This document shows positions 17,188-26,047 of a stretch of DNA of 64,000 nt, one piece after another. The notes beneath the pieces were generated by a model. That model was not told the DNA's origin and did no database searches. It was given only the letters and a program-made list of their open reading frames with translations. The translations under genes were made by a program, and so were the position numbers. The stretch is taken from assembly GCF_900142085.1 (NCBI RefSeq), contig NZ_FQZQ01000011.1, forward strand, positions 62,001 through 126,000, read 5' to 3'. This stretch comes from Shimia gijangensis (GTDB taxonomy: Bacteria; Pseudomonadota; Alphaproteobacteria; Rhodobacterales; Rhodobacteraceae). Numbering within the stretch: the first letter of the stretch is position 1; each line of letters starts with the position of its first letter.

Positions 17188-18037
17188 ATACGTCGAAATC
17201 TTTGAAATGGGGCCTCGCGACGGGCTACAGAACGAAAAGCGTCAAATTCCGACCTCAGACAAGATCGCTTTGGTCGACTGTCTGAGCAAAGCCGGTTTCA
17301 GGCGCATTGAAGTGGCGAGCTTTGTCAGCCCCAAGTGGGTGCCGCAGATGGCGGATTCAGGCGAGGTTCTGGCGGGTATTCACCGCAAAGAGGGTATCTC
17401 TTATGCGGCTCTGACACCAAACTTAAAAGGGTTCGAACGGGCGGTGGACGCCAAGGCGGACGAGATTGCCATATTCGGTGCGGCATCTGAAGGGTTTTCC
17501 AAAGCCAATATCAACGCCACAGTCGCGGAATCGCTTGAGCGTCTTGTGCCTGTGGCCGAGGCGGGGAAGGCGGCGGGCATTCCGGTGCGGGGCTATGTGT
17601 CTTGCGTGACCGATTGCCCTTACGATGGTCCTACACCTCCCGCACAAGTGGCCCGCGTGGTCGCGATGTTACGAGACGCTGGCTGCTATGAGATTTCCTT
17701 GGGCGACACGATTGGTCAGGGAACGCCTGAGACAATCACCGCTATGCTTGAGGCCGTGTTGCAAGAGGTGCCTGCCAGCATGTTGGCCGGGCACTATCAT
17801 GATACCGCCGGTCGCGCTCTGGCCAATATCGAAGCCTCCCTGGCGCTGGGCCTGCGGGTGTTCGATGCGGCAGTTGGCGGCTTGGGGGGATGTCCTTATG
17901 CGCCGGGGGCGGCGGGGAACGTGGCCACAGAGGCTGTGCATGAACGGCTTACCACTTTGGGATATCACACCGGTCTGGATGCCAGCGTGTTAACTCAAGC
18001 CGCTGGTATGGCAACGAAAATGAGAACCACGGCGTAG
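17180..18037 (+). CDS. hmgL: Hydroxymethylglutaryl-CoA lyase
   Basis: This 285-residue TIM-barrel lyase splits HMG-CoA into acetyl-CoA and acetoacetate, the last step of leucine degradation. Motifs are EMGPRDGLQNEK (catalytic Arg and metal-binding Asp), GHYHDTAGRAL (metal-binding histidines) and the HMG-CoA lyase signature GLGGCPYAPGAAGNVATE with active-site Cys238. The start MSEYVEIFEMGP at 17180 overlaps the GST stop by eight bases. Also called liuE. Confidence 0.95.
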   Translation: MSEYVEIFEMGPRDGLQNEKRQIPTSDKIALVDCLSKAGFRRIEVASFVSPKWVPQMADSGEVLAGIHRKEGISYAALTPNLKGFERAVDAKADEIAIFGAASEGFSKANINATVAESLERLVPVAEAGKAAGIPVRGYVSCVTDCPYDGPTPPAQVARVVAMLRDAGCYEISLGDTIGQGTPETITAMLEAVLQEVPASMLAGHYHDTAGRALANIEASLALGLRVFDAAVGGLGGCPYAPGAAGNVATEAVHERLTTLGYHTGLDASVLTQAAGMATKMRTTA

Positions 18038-18094
18038 AACATTCTTCTTAAAGAAGGTTGCCTGGAAGAGTTTTCACCGCAGAAAGAGAAAAAC

Positions 18095-18880
18095 ATGTTT
18101 GAGACGATAACCACCGAGATCGACACAAGGGGCGTTGCGACGTTGACCTTGAACCGCCCGGAAAAACACAATGCCATGTCAGGGCAGATGTTGCGCGAGT
18201 TGAAGCAGGCCGCAGCGGCGTTAGGCGCAGATGACGCGGTTCGGGTTGTGGTGCTGACCGGGGCAGGCAAATCTTTTTGCGCAGGCGGTGATCTGGGCTG
18301 GATGCGCGAGCAGATGAGCATGGATCTTGAGACCCGAGGTCGCGAGGCGCGCATTCTGGCCGAGATGTTGCAAGCGCTGAACACGTTGCCGAAACCTTTG
18401 ATTGGGCGGGTGCAGGGCAATGCGTTTGGTGGCGGCGTTGGCATGGCCAGCGTCTGTGACGTCGCGATTGGTGTGGACAGTCTGACCATGGGGCTTACAG
18501 AAACGCGGCTGGGGCTGATCCCGGCGACGATCGGGCCTTATGTGATTGCCCGTATGGGCGAGGCCAAGGCGCGGCGTGTGTTTATGTCGGCCCGTCTGTT
18601 TGACGCCGAGGAAGCGGTTCGACTGGATTTGCTGGCCCGCGTTGTACCAGCCGAAGACCTGGACGCCGCTATAGAAGCTGAGATTAAACCTTATCTGTCC
18701 TGCGCACCGGGGGCGGTGGCCGATGCCAAAGCGCTGACCCGCGCGCTGGGCCCTCAAATTGACGAGGCGACAATCGATCATACGATTGAGGCACTGGTCG
18801 CGCGCTGGAACAGCCCGGAATCTGCCGAAGGCATTGGGGCTTTCTTTGAAAAGCGTAAACCGGACTGGAGCAAAGCGTAG
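18095..18880 (+). CDS. liuC: Enoyl-CoA hydratase family, probable methylglutaconyl-CoA hydratase
   Basis: This 261-residue crotonase-fold protein has LNRPEKHNAMSGQMLREL, the oxyanion-hole segment GAGKSFCAGGDLGWMREQM and the second oxyanion segment GRVQGNAFGGGVGMASVCDVAIG. TETRLGLIPATIGPYVIARMGE includes the region with the acidic catalytic residues. Its position after hmgL and mccAB makes hydration of 3-methylglutaconyl-CoA to HMG-CoA the likely reaction. A 57-base gap separates it from hmgL, longer than the other junctions in the cluster, so it could have its own translational control. Confidence 0.88.
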   Translation: MFETITTEIDTRGVATLTLNRPEKHNAMSGQMLRELKQAAAALGADDAVRVVVLTGAGKSFCAGGDLGWMREQMSMDLETRGREARILAEMLQALNTLPKPLIGRVQGNAFGGGVGMASVCDVAIGVDSLTMGLTETRLGLIPATIGPYVIARMGEAKARRVFMSARLFDAEEAVRLDLLARVVPAEDLDAAIEAEIKPYLSCAPGAVADAKALTRALGPQIDEATIDHTIEALVARWNSPESAEGIGAFFEKRKPDWSKA

Positions 18881-18917
18881 AGCCAGGGTCTGCCCAAGAC
18901 TCACCTGCATTGACAGC

Positions 18918-18931
18918 GCCAAGCGCTTGGC
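18918..18931. promoter_or_regulatory. Perfect 14-bp palindrome GCCAAGCGCTTGGC
   Basis: The palindrome lies 38 bases after the liuC stop and about 390 bases before nuoA. Its AAGCGCTT core is the centre typical of LacI-family operators, but no LacI-type gene is in the window and no T-tract follows, so it is not an obvious terminator. Possible operator or mRNA-stabilising hairpin; inference only. Confidence 0.35.
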
Positions 18932-19223
18932 CTGTAAACGACTCTGCCACACATTGAGTGGCGCCTCGGCGATGCTGCGACGAAAAACCCCGCTCTTGTC
19001 TGCAAAATTTCCTGCACGCGTGTTTGGCGGCTGACAGGGCCATTTTCTGGCCTACCCTGAGTGCAGAAGTCCGACTTGGCTGGTTGGATCCCTTCAACTC
19101 ACTGAAATACAGTGGAAAAATGATGCAGACCAAATGACGCAGGCGTCTTCAAAAGGGCTGTATACCTTTGTGTGCAGGGGGTAAATGCAACGATTTCCAA
19201 AAACTGAATGTGTTTCGGCTTGG

Positions 19224-19252
19224 TTGACCCTGACAAGGGGCGCAGGTAAACC
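19224..19252 (+). promoter_or_regulatory. Candidate sigma-70-type promoter of the nuo operon
   Basis: TTGACC (19224-19229) and TAAACC (19247-19252) are separated by 17 bases and lie about 65 bases before the nuoA start. The -35 element is good and the -10 element weak. No better pair is evident in the intergenic region. Confidence 0.4.
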
Positions 19253-19316
19253 CCCTTTAGTCAAAACAGCCATCTGACTGCACGTCATTTGATCCGTGCA
19301 TGAAAGGAGCCACCAC

Positions 19317-19682
19317 GTGGAAGAGATGCTTAGGGAATACCTTCCCATTCTCGTCTTTCTGGCCATCGCGATCGCACTTGGCCTCGTATTGATCCTTGCC
19401 GCTGTCGTCCTAGCCGTTAGAAACCCCGATCCTGAAAAGGTGAGTGCTTACGAGTGCGGTTTCAATGCCTTCGACGACGCCAGGATGAAATTTGATGTCC
19501 GGTTCTACCTTGTGTCGATCCTGTTCATCATTTTCGACCTCGAAATCGCGATGCTTTTCCCATGGGCTGTCGGGTTCAAGGACATCTCAATGGTCAGCTT
19601 CTGGTCCATGATGGTCTTCCTGGCGGTCCTGACCATCGGATTTGCCTATGAGTGGAAAAAGGGAGCTCTGGAATGGGAGTAA
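19317..19682 (+). CDS. nuoA: NADH-quinone oxidoreductase subunit A
   Basis: NuoA (121 aa) is a membrane subunit at the junction between the hydrophilic and membrane arms of complex I. It has three transmembrane helices, with the conserved loop [20 protein letters not shown] and the [11 protein letters not shown] motif in helix 2. I chose the GTG at 19317 (read as [14 protein letters not shown]) because GAAAGGAG lies eight bases before it; a start 21 bases upstream has no such signal and adds MHERSHH. It is the first gene of the operon, and nuoB begins inside its end. Confidence 0.96.
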   Translation: MEEMLREYLPILVFLAIAIALGLVLILAAVVLAVRNPDPEKVSAYECGFNAFDDARMKFDVRFYLVSILFIIFDLEIAMLFPWAVGFKDISMVSFWSMMVFLAVLTIGFAYEWKKGALEWE

Positions 19683-20209
19683 TGACCGGCACAAACATTG
19701 CTGCTGGTGCTGATAAAGACGGCACTACCCAGGCTTTGAACCGCGAACTGCAGGACAAAGGCTTTCTGCTGACCTCGACCGAGGACATGATCAACTGGGC
19801 CCGCACAGGGTCGCTGCACTGGATGACCTTTGGTCTGGCCTGTTGCGCGGTTGAGATGATCCACACTTCGATGCCTCGCTATGACCTTGAGCGTTACGGC
19901 ACTGCTCCGCGCGCCTCCCCTCGTCAGTCTGATCTGATGATTGTTGCGGGCACGCTGACCAACAAAATGGCCCCAGCGCTGCGTAAGGTTTACGATCAGA
20001 TGCCCGAGCCACGCTATGTGATCTCGATGGGCTCATGCGCCAATGGCGGCGGTTATTATCACTATTCTTACAGCGTTGTACGTGGCTGTGACCGCATCGT
20101 GCCGGTTGACGTCTATGTGCCCGGCTGCCCTCCAACGGCTGAGGCGCTTTTGTATGGCGTATTGCAACTGCACCGTAAGATCCGCCGCACGGGGACTATT
20201 GAACGATGA
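19673..20209 (+). CDS. nuoB: NADH-quinone oxidoreductase subunit B
   Basis: NuoB (178 aa) carries the terminal iron-sulfur cluster N2 next to the quinone site. The N2 cysteines are visible in GLACCAVEM (the adjacent Cys pair C57-C58), [10 protein letters not shown] and [12 protein letters not shown]. The start MGVMTGTN at 19673 has GGGAG seven bases upstream and overlaps nuoA by 10 bases; an ATG at 19682 (TAATG) is the alternative. nuoC follows with an ATGA overlap. Confidence 0.97.
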   Translation: MGVMTGTNIAAGADKDGTTQALNRELQDKGFLLTSTEDMINWARTGSLHWMTFGLACCAVEMIHTSMPRYDLERYGTAPRASPRQSDLMIVAGTLTNKMAPALRKVYDQMPEPRYVISMGSCANGGGYYHYSYSVVRGCDRIVPVDVYVPGCPPTAEALLYGVLQLHRKIRRTGTIER

Positions 20210-20811
20210 GCGAAGCACTGAAAGAACTGGGTACACATCTTGAGCTGAAGCGCCCGGATTGCGTTCTGGGCTGGGATATTGCTTTTGGCGAATTGAACGT
20301 AGACGTGGCCCCGGCGAATATCGCGGGGTTTGTTGAGTTTCTGAAAGCGGATCGTACCTGCAAATTCGCAACTCTGGTGGATATCACAGCCGTAGACTAC
20401 CCGGACCGTGCGAAGCGGTTCACGGTCGTGTATCACCTGTTGTCGATGTACCAAAACAGCCGCATTCGCCTTCGGGTCGCCGTGCGCGAGGACGAAATGC
20501 TGCCATCCGTGACAGACATTCACCCCTGCGCCAACTGGTTCGAGCGTGAAACGTTCGATATGTTTGGCATCGTCTTTACCGACCACCCGGACCTGCGCCG
20601 TCTGCTGACAGATTATGGCTTCCGTGGTCATCCGTTGCGCAAAGACTTCCCGACCACCGGGTATACCGAAGTGCGCTATGACGAAGTTGAAAAGCGCGTG
20701 GTTTATGAACCTGTGTCGCTGACGCAGGATTACCGCCAGTTTGATTTCATGTCGCCATGGGAAGGTGCCGAATACATCCTGCCCGGTGACGAGAAGGGGG
20801 AGGCGAAATGA
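20206..20811 (+). CDS. nuoC: NADH-quinone oxidoreductase subunit C
   Basis: NuoC (201 aa) is the 30-kDa hydrophilic subunit of the Q module and is separate from NuoD here, unlike the fused form in E. coli. It contains [15 protein letters not shown] and the family signature [27 protein letters not shown], followed by [19 protein letters not shown]. The start overlaps the nuoB stop (ATGA) and its stop overlaps the nuoD start. Confidence 0.97.
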   Translation: MSEALKELGTHLELKRPDCVLGWDIAFGELNVDVAPANIAGFVEFLKADRTCKFATLVDITAVDYPDRAKRFTVVYHLLSMYQNSRIRLRVAVREDEMLPSVTDIHPCANWFERETFDMFGIVFTDHPDLRRLLTDYGFRGHPLRKDFPTTGYTEVRYDEVEKRVVYEPVSLTQDYRQFDFMSPWEGAEYILPGDEKGEAK

Positions 20812-22034
20812 TGGACGGCTCCAGATATGACGACGGCAGCACAGATGCGTTGGTCGGCGAACAGAAAATCCGCAATTTCAACATCAACTTTGGCCCGCAG
20901 CACCCTGCGGCGCACGGCGTTTTGCGTCTGGTGCTCGAACTTGACGGCGAAATCGTGGAACGTTGCGATCCGCACGTTGGTTTGCTGCACCGTGGCACCG
21001 AAAAGCTGATGGAAAGCCGCACCTACCTGCAAAACCTGCCGTATCTCGACCGCCTAGATTACGTGGCGCCGATGAACCAGGAACATGCATGGTGCATGGC
21101 CATTGAAAAGCTGTGTGGCGTAGAAGTGCCACGTCGCGCTCAGTTGATCCGCGTTTTGTACTGCGAAATTGGCCGTGTGCTGAACCACATCATGAACGTC
21201 TGCTCGCAGGCGATGGATGTGGGGGCGCTGACTCCGAACCTTTGGGGGTTTGAAGAGCGCGAAAAGCTGATGATCTTTTATGAACGGGCTTGCGGTGCGC
21301 GTCTTCACGCGAACTATTTCCGTCCCGGCGGTGTCCATCAGGACCTGCCTGATGCGCTGATCGACGATATTGAAGAATGGGCCATCGGGTTCCCTGAGGT
21401 TCTGGATGATATCGAAGGTCTGCTGACGGAAAACCGTATCTTTAAGCAGCGCAACGTCGGTATCGCCGTTGTGGATGTGGATACGGCCCTTGAGCATGGC
21501 TATTCCGGCGTCATGGTGCGCTCGGCTGGTCTGGCATGGGATTTGCGCCGTGCGCAGCCTTATGAATGCTACGACGAGTTTGATTTCCAGATCCCGGTTG
21601 GCAAAAACGGCGACTGCTATGACCGCTATGTGATGCGTGTCGAAGAAATGCGTCAGTCAACCAGCATCATCCGTCAGGCCATTGTCAAACTGCGCGAAGC
21701 CACTGGCGACGTGATGGCGCGGGGCAAACTGTCTCCGCCCAAACGCGATGACATGAAAACCTCGATGGAAAGCCTGATCCACCACTTCAAACTTTATACC
21801 GAAGGCTTCCACGTGCCTGCGGGGGAAGTTTATGCAGCCGTTGAGGCGCCCAAAGGTGAATTTGGCGTTTATATGGTGGCCGATGGTACCAACAAGCCAT
21901 ACCGCGCCAAGTTGCGCGCACCGGGCTATCTGCACCTGCAATCGCTGGATCATATTACCACTGGCCACCAGCTGGCCGATGTCGCTGCCATTATTGGCAC
22001 CATTGATATCGTATTTGGAGAGATTGACCGCTAA
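20808..22034 (+). CDS. nuoD: NADH-quinone oxidoreductase subunit D
   Basis: NuoD (408 aa) is the 49-kDa subunit that forms the quinone-binding cavity with Nuo[22 protein letters not shown] holds the quinone-headgroup loop, with the conserved histidine next to the cavity; [13 protein letters not shown] and [10 protein letters not shown] follow. The protein ends [14 protein letters not shown], the conserved C-terminus with the GEIDR motif. Tandem ATG codons at 20808 and 20811 overlap the nuoC stop; the nuoE start overlaps the nuoD stop by one base. Confidence 0.97.
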   Translation: MMDGSRYDDGSTDALVGEQKIRNFNINFGPQHPAAHGVLRLVLELDGEIVERCDPHVGLLHRGTEKLMESRTYLQNLPYLDRLDYVAPMNQEHAWCMAIEKLCGVEVPRRAQLIRVLYCEIGRVLNHIMNVCSQAMDVGALTPNLWGFEEREKLMIFYERACGARLHANYFRPGGVHQDLPDALIDDIEEWAIGFPEVLDDIEGLLTENRIFKQRNVGIAVVDVDTALEHGYSGVMVRSAGLAWDLRRAQPYECYDEFDFQIPVGKNGDCYDRYVMRVEEMRQSTSIIRQAIVKLREATGDVMARGKLSPPKRDDMKTSMESLIHHFKLYTEGFHVPAGEVYAAVEAPKGEFGVYMVADGTNKPYRAKLRAPGYLHLQSLDHITTGHQLADVAAIIGTIDIVFGEIDR

Positions 22035-23173
22035 TGCTTCGTCGACTTCATCCCGAACAACCCGAAAGCTTTGCTTTCACTGATGCCAACCTGGCCTGGG
22101 CCAAGGGGCAAATCAGCAAATACCCCGAAGGCCGTCAGGCCAGCGCCGTGATCCCATTGTTGTGGCGCGCGCAAGAACAAGAAGGCTGGGTCACAAAGCC
22201 TGCGATTGAGGCCATCGCCGATATGTTGGGCATGGCCTATATTCGCGTTCTGGAAGTGACATCCTTCTATTTCATGTTCCAGATGCAGCCCGTTGGATCG
22301 GTCGCGCATATCCAGATTTGCGGCACCTTGTCCTGCATGATCTGTGGTGCCGAAGACCTGATCGCCGTCTGCAAAGAGAAAATAGCTGACAAGCCGCATG
22401 TTGTGTCGGCGGATGGCAAGTTTTCCTGGGAAGAAGTCGAATGTCTGGGCGCCTGTACCAACGCGCCCATGGCCCAGATCGGCAAAGATTATTACGAAGA
22501 CATGACCGTCGAGGGGTTTTCCCAACTCTTGGACGATTTGGCGGCGGGCAAGGTGCCTGCTCCGGGTCCGATGAACGGTCGGTTCGCGTCTGAGCCTTTG
22601 TCAGGCCTGACCACGCTGAAGGAATACGACAGCGGGAAGACCAAATATAACGCGTCGGCCCAGCTGGCGACGGATATTGGCGATACCGTGAAACGCATCG
22701 ACGGCACCGAAGTCCCGCTTCGCACGCCGTGGATTGGTGAAGATGGTGTTGTGGCCGGACGGGCTTCGTCTGCTGCCGCTCCGGCGGAACCTGCAACACC
22801 CAAACCGGCGGTGAAGCAGGCGGAAGATGCCAAGAAGGCCGAAGCGCCGAAAGCTGAGCCGAAAGCGGAAAAGGCCAAAGCCAAGCCAGCCAAGAAAGCC
22901 AAGGCGGCTCCGGCGGTAGCTGGCGCGGATGATCTCAAGCAACTCAAGGGCGTCGGGCCGGCGTTGGAGAAAAAATTGCACGAGAACGGAGTGACCTCTT
23001 TTGCGCAGATCGCGGCCTGGGGTGCGGACGATATCGTCGATATGGATGACAAGCTGTCGTTCAAAGGCCGAATTGAGCGTGATGGCTGGGTTGAACAGGC
23101 CAAAACACTCGCTTCTGGCGAAGAAACTGAGTTCTCCAAAAAAGTCGCTGATGGCGACGTCTACGAGGACTAA
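22034..23173 (+). CDS. nuoE: NADH-quinone oxidoreductase subunit E with C-terminal HhH extension
   Basis: NuoE (24-kDa subunit) binds the N1a [2Fe-2S] cluster in the NADH-oxidising module. The ligands are C96 and C101 (CGTLSC) and C137 and C141 (CLGAC). The family is normally about 170-240 residues, but this protein is 379. Residues 243-297 form an Ala/Lys/Pro/Glu-rich linker and residues 298-360 a helix-hairpin-helix-like domain ([17 protein letters not shown], then [17 protein letters not shown]). Similar extensions occur in related Rhodobacteraceae. The extension's role is unknown. It starts within the nuoD stop (TAATG). Confidence 0.95.
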   Translation: MLRRLHPEQPESFAFTDANLAWAKGQISKYPEGRQASAVIPLLWRAQEQEGWVTKPAIEAIADMLGMAYIRVLEVTSFYFMFQMQPVGSVAHIQICGTLSCMICGAEDLIAVCKEKIADKPHVVSADGKFSWEEVECLGACTNAPMAQIGKDYYEDMTVEGFSQLLDDLAAGKVPAPGPMNGRFASEPLSGLTTLKEYDSGKTKYNASAQLATDIGDTVKRIDGTEVPLRTPWIGEDGVVAGRASSAAAPAEPATPKPAVKQAEDAKKAEAPKAEPKAEKAKAKPAKKAKAAPAVAGADDLKQLKGVGPALEKKLHENGVTSFAQIAAWGADDIVDMDDKLSFKGRIERDGWVEQAKTLASGEETEFSKKVADGDVYED

Positions 23174-23176
23174 AAC

Positions 23177-23404
23177 ATGACGGGTGAGCAGATAGAGCAG
23201 CAGATGGCACGCAAAGGGCGCATGGTCGCCGTGGTGATTGCCGGTAGCATGTTGCTCTGGATGGCGGCTCAGGTTGTTGGCAAGTCTCTGGGCTTGCCGG
23301 GGCGCTATGCACTGCTGTTTGACTTTGCTGTTATCGCAGCTTTGGTCTGGGCGCTCGTGAACATTTATCAGATCTGGCGCGCGCGTCAGGGAATGCAAGG
23401 GTAA
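23177..23404 (+). CDS. Small membrane protein in nuo operon (DUF5337-like)
   Basis: This 75-residue protein has a charged N-terminus ([15 protein letters not shown]) and two hydrophobic helices ([40 protein letters not shown]) joined by a short loop, ending RARQGMQG. Both ends are probably cytoplasmic. Similar short proteins (DUF5337) sit between nuoE and nuoF in other Rhodobacteraceae. It starts three bases after nuoE and ends five bases before nuoF, so it is co-translated with complex I. It could be an assembly factor or a small supernumerary subunit; there is no direct evidence. Confidence 0.82.
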   Translation: MTGEQIEQQMARKGRMVAVVIAGSMLLWMAAQVVGKSLGLPGRYALLFDFAVIAALVWALVNIYQIWRARQGMQG

Positions 23405-23409
23405 CGAAG

Positions 23410-24705
23410 ATGCTGAAAGATCAGGACCGTATCTTTACCAACCTCTATGGGATGCACGACCGCTCGCTGAAAGGCGCGCAGGCACGCGGCCATTGGGATG
23501 GCACGGCTAAGATCATCCAGAACGGCCGTAACTGGATCATTGACCAGATGAAGGCCTCTGGCCTGCGTGGTCGTGGTGGTGCGGGTTTCCCGACCGGCCT
23601 GAAATGGTCGTTCATGCCCAAGGAAAGCGACGGACGCCCGGCGTTTTTGGTTATCAACGCTGATGAATCCGAGCCCGGCACCTGTAAAGACCGCGAGATC
23701 ATGCGTCATGACCCGCATACATTGATCGAAGGCGCCCTGATCGCGTCTTTCGCAATGAATGCGCACACGTGCTACATCTACATCCGCGGCGAATACATTC
23801 GTGAACGCGAAGCGCTGCAAAACGCCATTGATGAGGCCTATGACGCCGGAATGCTTGGCAAAAACGCCGCTGGTTCCGGTTGGGATTTCGACCTGTTTCT
23901 GCACCACGGGGCAGGGGCCTATATCTGCGGTGAAGAAACCGCATTGCTGGAAAGCCTCGAGGGCAAAAAAGGCATGCCACGCATGAAGCCACCGTTCCCA
24001 GCGGGCGCGGGCCTTTATGGCTGCCCGACCACGGTGAACAACGTGGAATCGATTGCGGTGGTGCCGACCATCCTGCGCCGGGGGCCTGAGTGGTTCTCAT
24101 CGTTTGGCCGTCCCAACAACGCGGGCACCAAAATTTTTGGCATCTCGGGCCACGTGAACAACCCCTGTGTTGTCGAAGAGGCGATGTCGATTTCGTTCGA
24201 AGAGCTGATTGAAAAGCATTGCGGCGGTATTCGCGGTGGCTGGGACAATCTGCTTGCTGTGATCCCCGGTGGGTCGTCCGTACCATGTGTGCGCGGTGAA
24301 AACATGCGCGACGCGGTGATGGATTTTGACGCTCTGCGTGATGTGGGGTCGTCTTTGGGCACTGCGGCTGTGATCGTCATGGACAAAAGCGTCGATCCGA
24401 TCAAAGCGATCTGGCGTTTGTCCAAATTCTACAAACACGAAAGCTGTGGCCAGTGTACGCCATGCCGTGAAGGCACAGGCTGGATGATGCGTGTGATGGA
24501 TCGTCTGGTGCGCGGCGAGGCCGAACTTGAAGAGATCGACATGCTGCACAGCGTGACCAAGCAAGTCGAAGGTCACACCATTTGTGCGCTGGGGGATGCG
24601 GCAGCCTGGCCTATTCAGGGCCTGATCAAGAACTTCCGCAATGAAATCGAAGATCGCATCAAAGCGCAAAAAACCGGCCGTATGGGCGCGATGGCGGCGG
24701 AGTAG
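23410..24705 (+). CDS. nuoF: NADH-quinone oxidoreductase subunit F
   Basis: NuoF (431 aa) binds NADH and FMN and cluster N3, the electron entry point of complex I. It has [20 protein letters not shown] (NADH-binding glycine loop), [20 protein letters not shown] (FMN region) and the N3 ligands [15 protein letters not shown] with the fourth Cys in [13 protein letters not shown]. Length is typical. It is preceded by the DUF5337-like gene and followed, six bases later, by a small exported-protein gene. Confidence 0.97.
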   Translation: MLKDQDRIFTNLYGMHDRSLKGAQARGHWDGTAKIIQNGRNWIIDQMKASGLRGRGGAGFPTGLKWSFMPKESDGRPAFLVINADESEPGTCKDREIMRHDPHTLIEGALIASFAMNAHTCYIYIRGEYIREREALQNAIDEAYDAGMLGKNAAGSGWDFDLFLHHGAGAYICGEETALLESLEGKKGMPRMKPPFPAGAGLYGCPTTVNNVESIAVVPTILRRGPEWFSSFGRPNNAGTKIFGISGHVNNPCVVEEAMSISFEELIEKHCGGIRGGWDNLLAVIPGGSSVPCVRGENMRDAVMDFDALRDVGSSLGTAAVIVMDKSVDPIKAIWRLSKFYKHESCGQCTPCREGTGWMMRVMDRLVRGEAELEEIDMLHSVTKQVEGHTICALGDAAAWPIQGLIKNFRNEIEDRIKAQKTGRMGAMAAE

Positions 24706-24711
24706 AAAAAC

Positions 24712-25116
24712 ATGAATTTGGGGCAGCAAGACATTCTGACACCGCGAACAGGCCGCAGCATTTTGCGTGGCTCGTTTGGCGTTGCCGTTATGTTGTCCCT
24801 TGCTCTTGGCACTGCCAGCTGTGGTAAAATTCAACGCCCCGGCAAAAAGACTGAATTCGCCTTTGACGGGATCGAGTTCAAAACCAAAGTCGAAAAAGTT
24901 GACAAGGAAGACCGCAGCCACTTCAAAATCGAAGTGCGCAAGGCGACCCAGTCGCTGAACGGCGCCAAAGAAGCAGGCGGTTACGGCGCGACACGTTATT
25001 GCATCGAACAATACGGGTCTTCCAAGATTCACTGGATTGCTGGTCCGGACCAGGAAAATGATACTTTGACGTTGATCGACGGTGACCTCTGGTTAGAGGG
25101 CATTTGCAAGATATGA
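24712..25116 (+). CDS. Small exported protein in nuo operon, function unknown
   Basis: This 134-residue protein has an N-terminal basic region (RTGRSILRG), a hydrophobic core (SFGVAVMLSLALGTAS) and a Cys that could be a weak lipobox (T-A-S-C). The mature part is Lys-rich with two further cysteines (RYCIEQYG, LEGICKI) and looks like a small beta-rich domain. It lies between nuoF and the paired DUF5333-like genes. I recognise no family beyond Rhodobacteraceae nuo-operon hypotheticals. Lipid anchoring is uncertain because the -3 position is Thr. Confidence 0.75.
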   Translation: MNLGQQDILTPRTGRSILRGSFGVAVMLSLALGTASCGKIQRPGKKTEFAFDGIEFKTKVEKVDKEDRSHFKIEVRKATQSLNGAKEAGGYGATRYCIEQYGSSKIHWIAGPDQENDTLTLIDGDLWLEGICKI

Positions 25117-25205
25117 CGGCGTGTTATTGCATAACGGCGGCTGAATGCTCCTCTAATGACGCACCCGCGCGCGATCCCCGTGCGCGCGTCGTGAGGAGTG
25201 GAAAT

Positions 25206-25607
25206 ATGCGTATTATGTTGCCTGTTGTACTGGGTGTGTCTGTTTTGGCAGGGGCCGCGGCGGCCAAGCCACCGTTGAGTCAAGTCGCTGAAATTGAAGA
25301 CGTTTTGTTTTCTGCCGCTGTTGGTTTTGAAATCTCCAACAAATGCGACAGCATCTCGCCCAGGAAGCTGAAAGCTCTGAGCCGGGCGTGGAAGTTGCGC
25401 TCACGCGCCAACGCGCTTGGCTATACGGACGCTGAAATCAAAGAATATGTCGAGTCCAAGGCCGAAAAGGCCCGGATGCGCGCAAAAGGCGAGGCTTATC
25501 TCAAGGCCCACGGCGCGATCTATGGGCTACCTGAAACCTTCTGTGCGGTCGGCCGTGCGGAAATTGCAAAGAACAGCGCGATCGGCGCGCTTTTGAGGGC
25601 GAAGTAG
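25206..25607 (+). CDS. Periplasmic DUF5333-like protein, first of tandem pair
   Basis: This 133-residue protein has the signal peptide MRIMLPVVLGVSVLAGAAAA (cleavage before KPPLS). The mature part is helical, with two cysteines 66 residues apart (CDSISPRK and ETFCAVGR), a central YTDAEIKEYVESKAEK and the end GALLRAK. I chose the ATG at 25206, preceded by GAGGAGTGGAAAT, over an upstream in-frame ATG. The next gene encodes a diverged copy with the same cysteine spacing and tail. The stop overlaps the next start by one base. Role in or near complex I unknown. Confidence 0.8.
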   Translation: MRIMLPVVLGVSVLAGAAAAKPPLSQVAEIEDVLFSAAVGFEISNKCDSISPRKLKALSRAWKLRSRANALGYTDAEIKEYVESKAEKARMRAKGEAYLKAHGAIYGLPETFCAVGRAEIAKNSAIGALLRAK

Positions 25608-26044
25608 TGGTGGCCTTGGTTTCATATCGTCAAGTTTTTGCGGTGCTTGCCACAGTACTCGCTTTTTGGTTTGCAGGCACTTCTTTGGGGCACGCAGCTG
25701 GCGTCGATTCGTTGAAAAAAGAGATTGACCAATTTGCTAATGCAAGTTCTTCGGCCTACTGGCTGCAGTTTGCTTGCCCGGAACTACGCAAAGATAAATC
25801 TGCGATTAATAGAGCTTACTCGCGGCTCGACAAATCTCTCTATAAAGCAGGGATTGGTGAAAAAGATCGCAACAAAATCTTTAAAGACGCGATAGAGCGA
25901 AGAAAAGGCCCAGAAGGCGCTGAACAGTATGCAAACAGCCAAGGGCTGACTCTGCATAAAAACGATGCAGAGAAGCTCTGTAAAAGACTGAACAAGGAAG
26001 TCCAAAAGAAGACGCTCCTTGGTTCGTTTATGAAGGTGAAGTAA
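25607..26044 (+). CDS. Periplasmic DUF5333-like protein, second of tandem pair
   Basis: This 145-residue protein starts at a GTG that shares its G with the preceding TAG. Its signal peptide is VFAVLATVLAFWFAGTSLGHAA. The mature part aligns with its upstream neighbour: first Cys in FACPELRK, second in AEKLCKRL (68 residues apart against 66), an Ala-Tyr/Trp helix start (INRAYSRL versus LSRAWKLR), and the end LGSFMKVK against IGALLRAK. Its codons are visibly more AT-rich (aaagataaatctgcgattaa) than the surrounding nuo genes, which points to relaxed or different constraint, or a different origin. Function unknown. Confidence 0.78.
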   Translation: MVALVSYRQVFAVLATVLAFWFAGTSLGHAAGVDSLKKEIDQFANASSSAYWLQFACPELRKDKSAINRAYSRLDKSLYKAGIGEKDRNKIFKDAIERRKGPEGAEQYANSQGLTLHKNDAEKLCKRLNKEVQKKTLLGSFMKVK

Positions 26045-26047
26045 CAA

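Larger units (their letters stand above)
18881..19316 (+). other. Intergenic region between the leucine operon and nuo
   Basis: This is the longest gap in the window (436 bases). I see no convincing gene or RNA gene in it. It holds the palindrome at 18918, a dyad GACGC-AG-GCGTC near 19137, a promoter-like pair at 19224-19252 and the nuoA Shine-Dalgarno sequence GAAAGGAG at about 19302. A long 5' leader of the nuo transcript probably starts here. Confidence 0.6.

Noticed and set aside
18881-19316. A tRNA or other RNA gene in the gap before nuoA.
   Set aside because: GTTGGATCCCTTCAAC looked loosely like a tRNA arm, but no complete cloverleaf could be built.
24097-25032. A 311-codon minus-strand frame opposite nuoF.
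   Set aside because: No recognisable domain; nuoF is unambiguous here.
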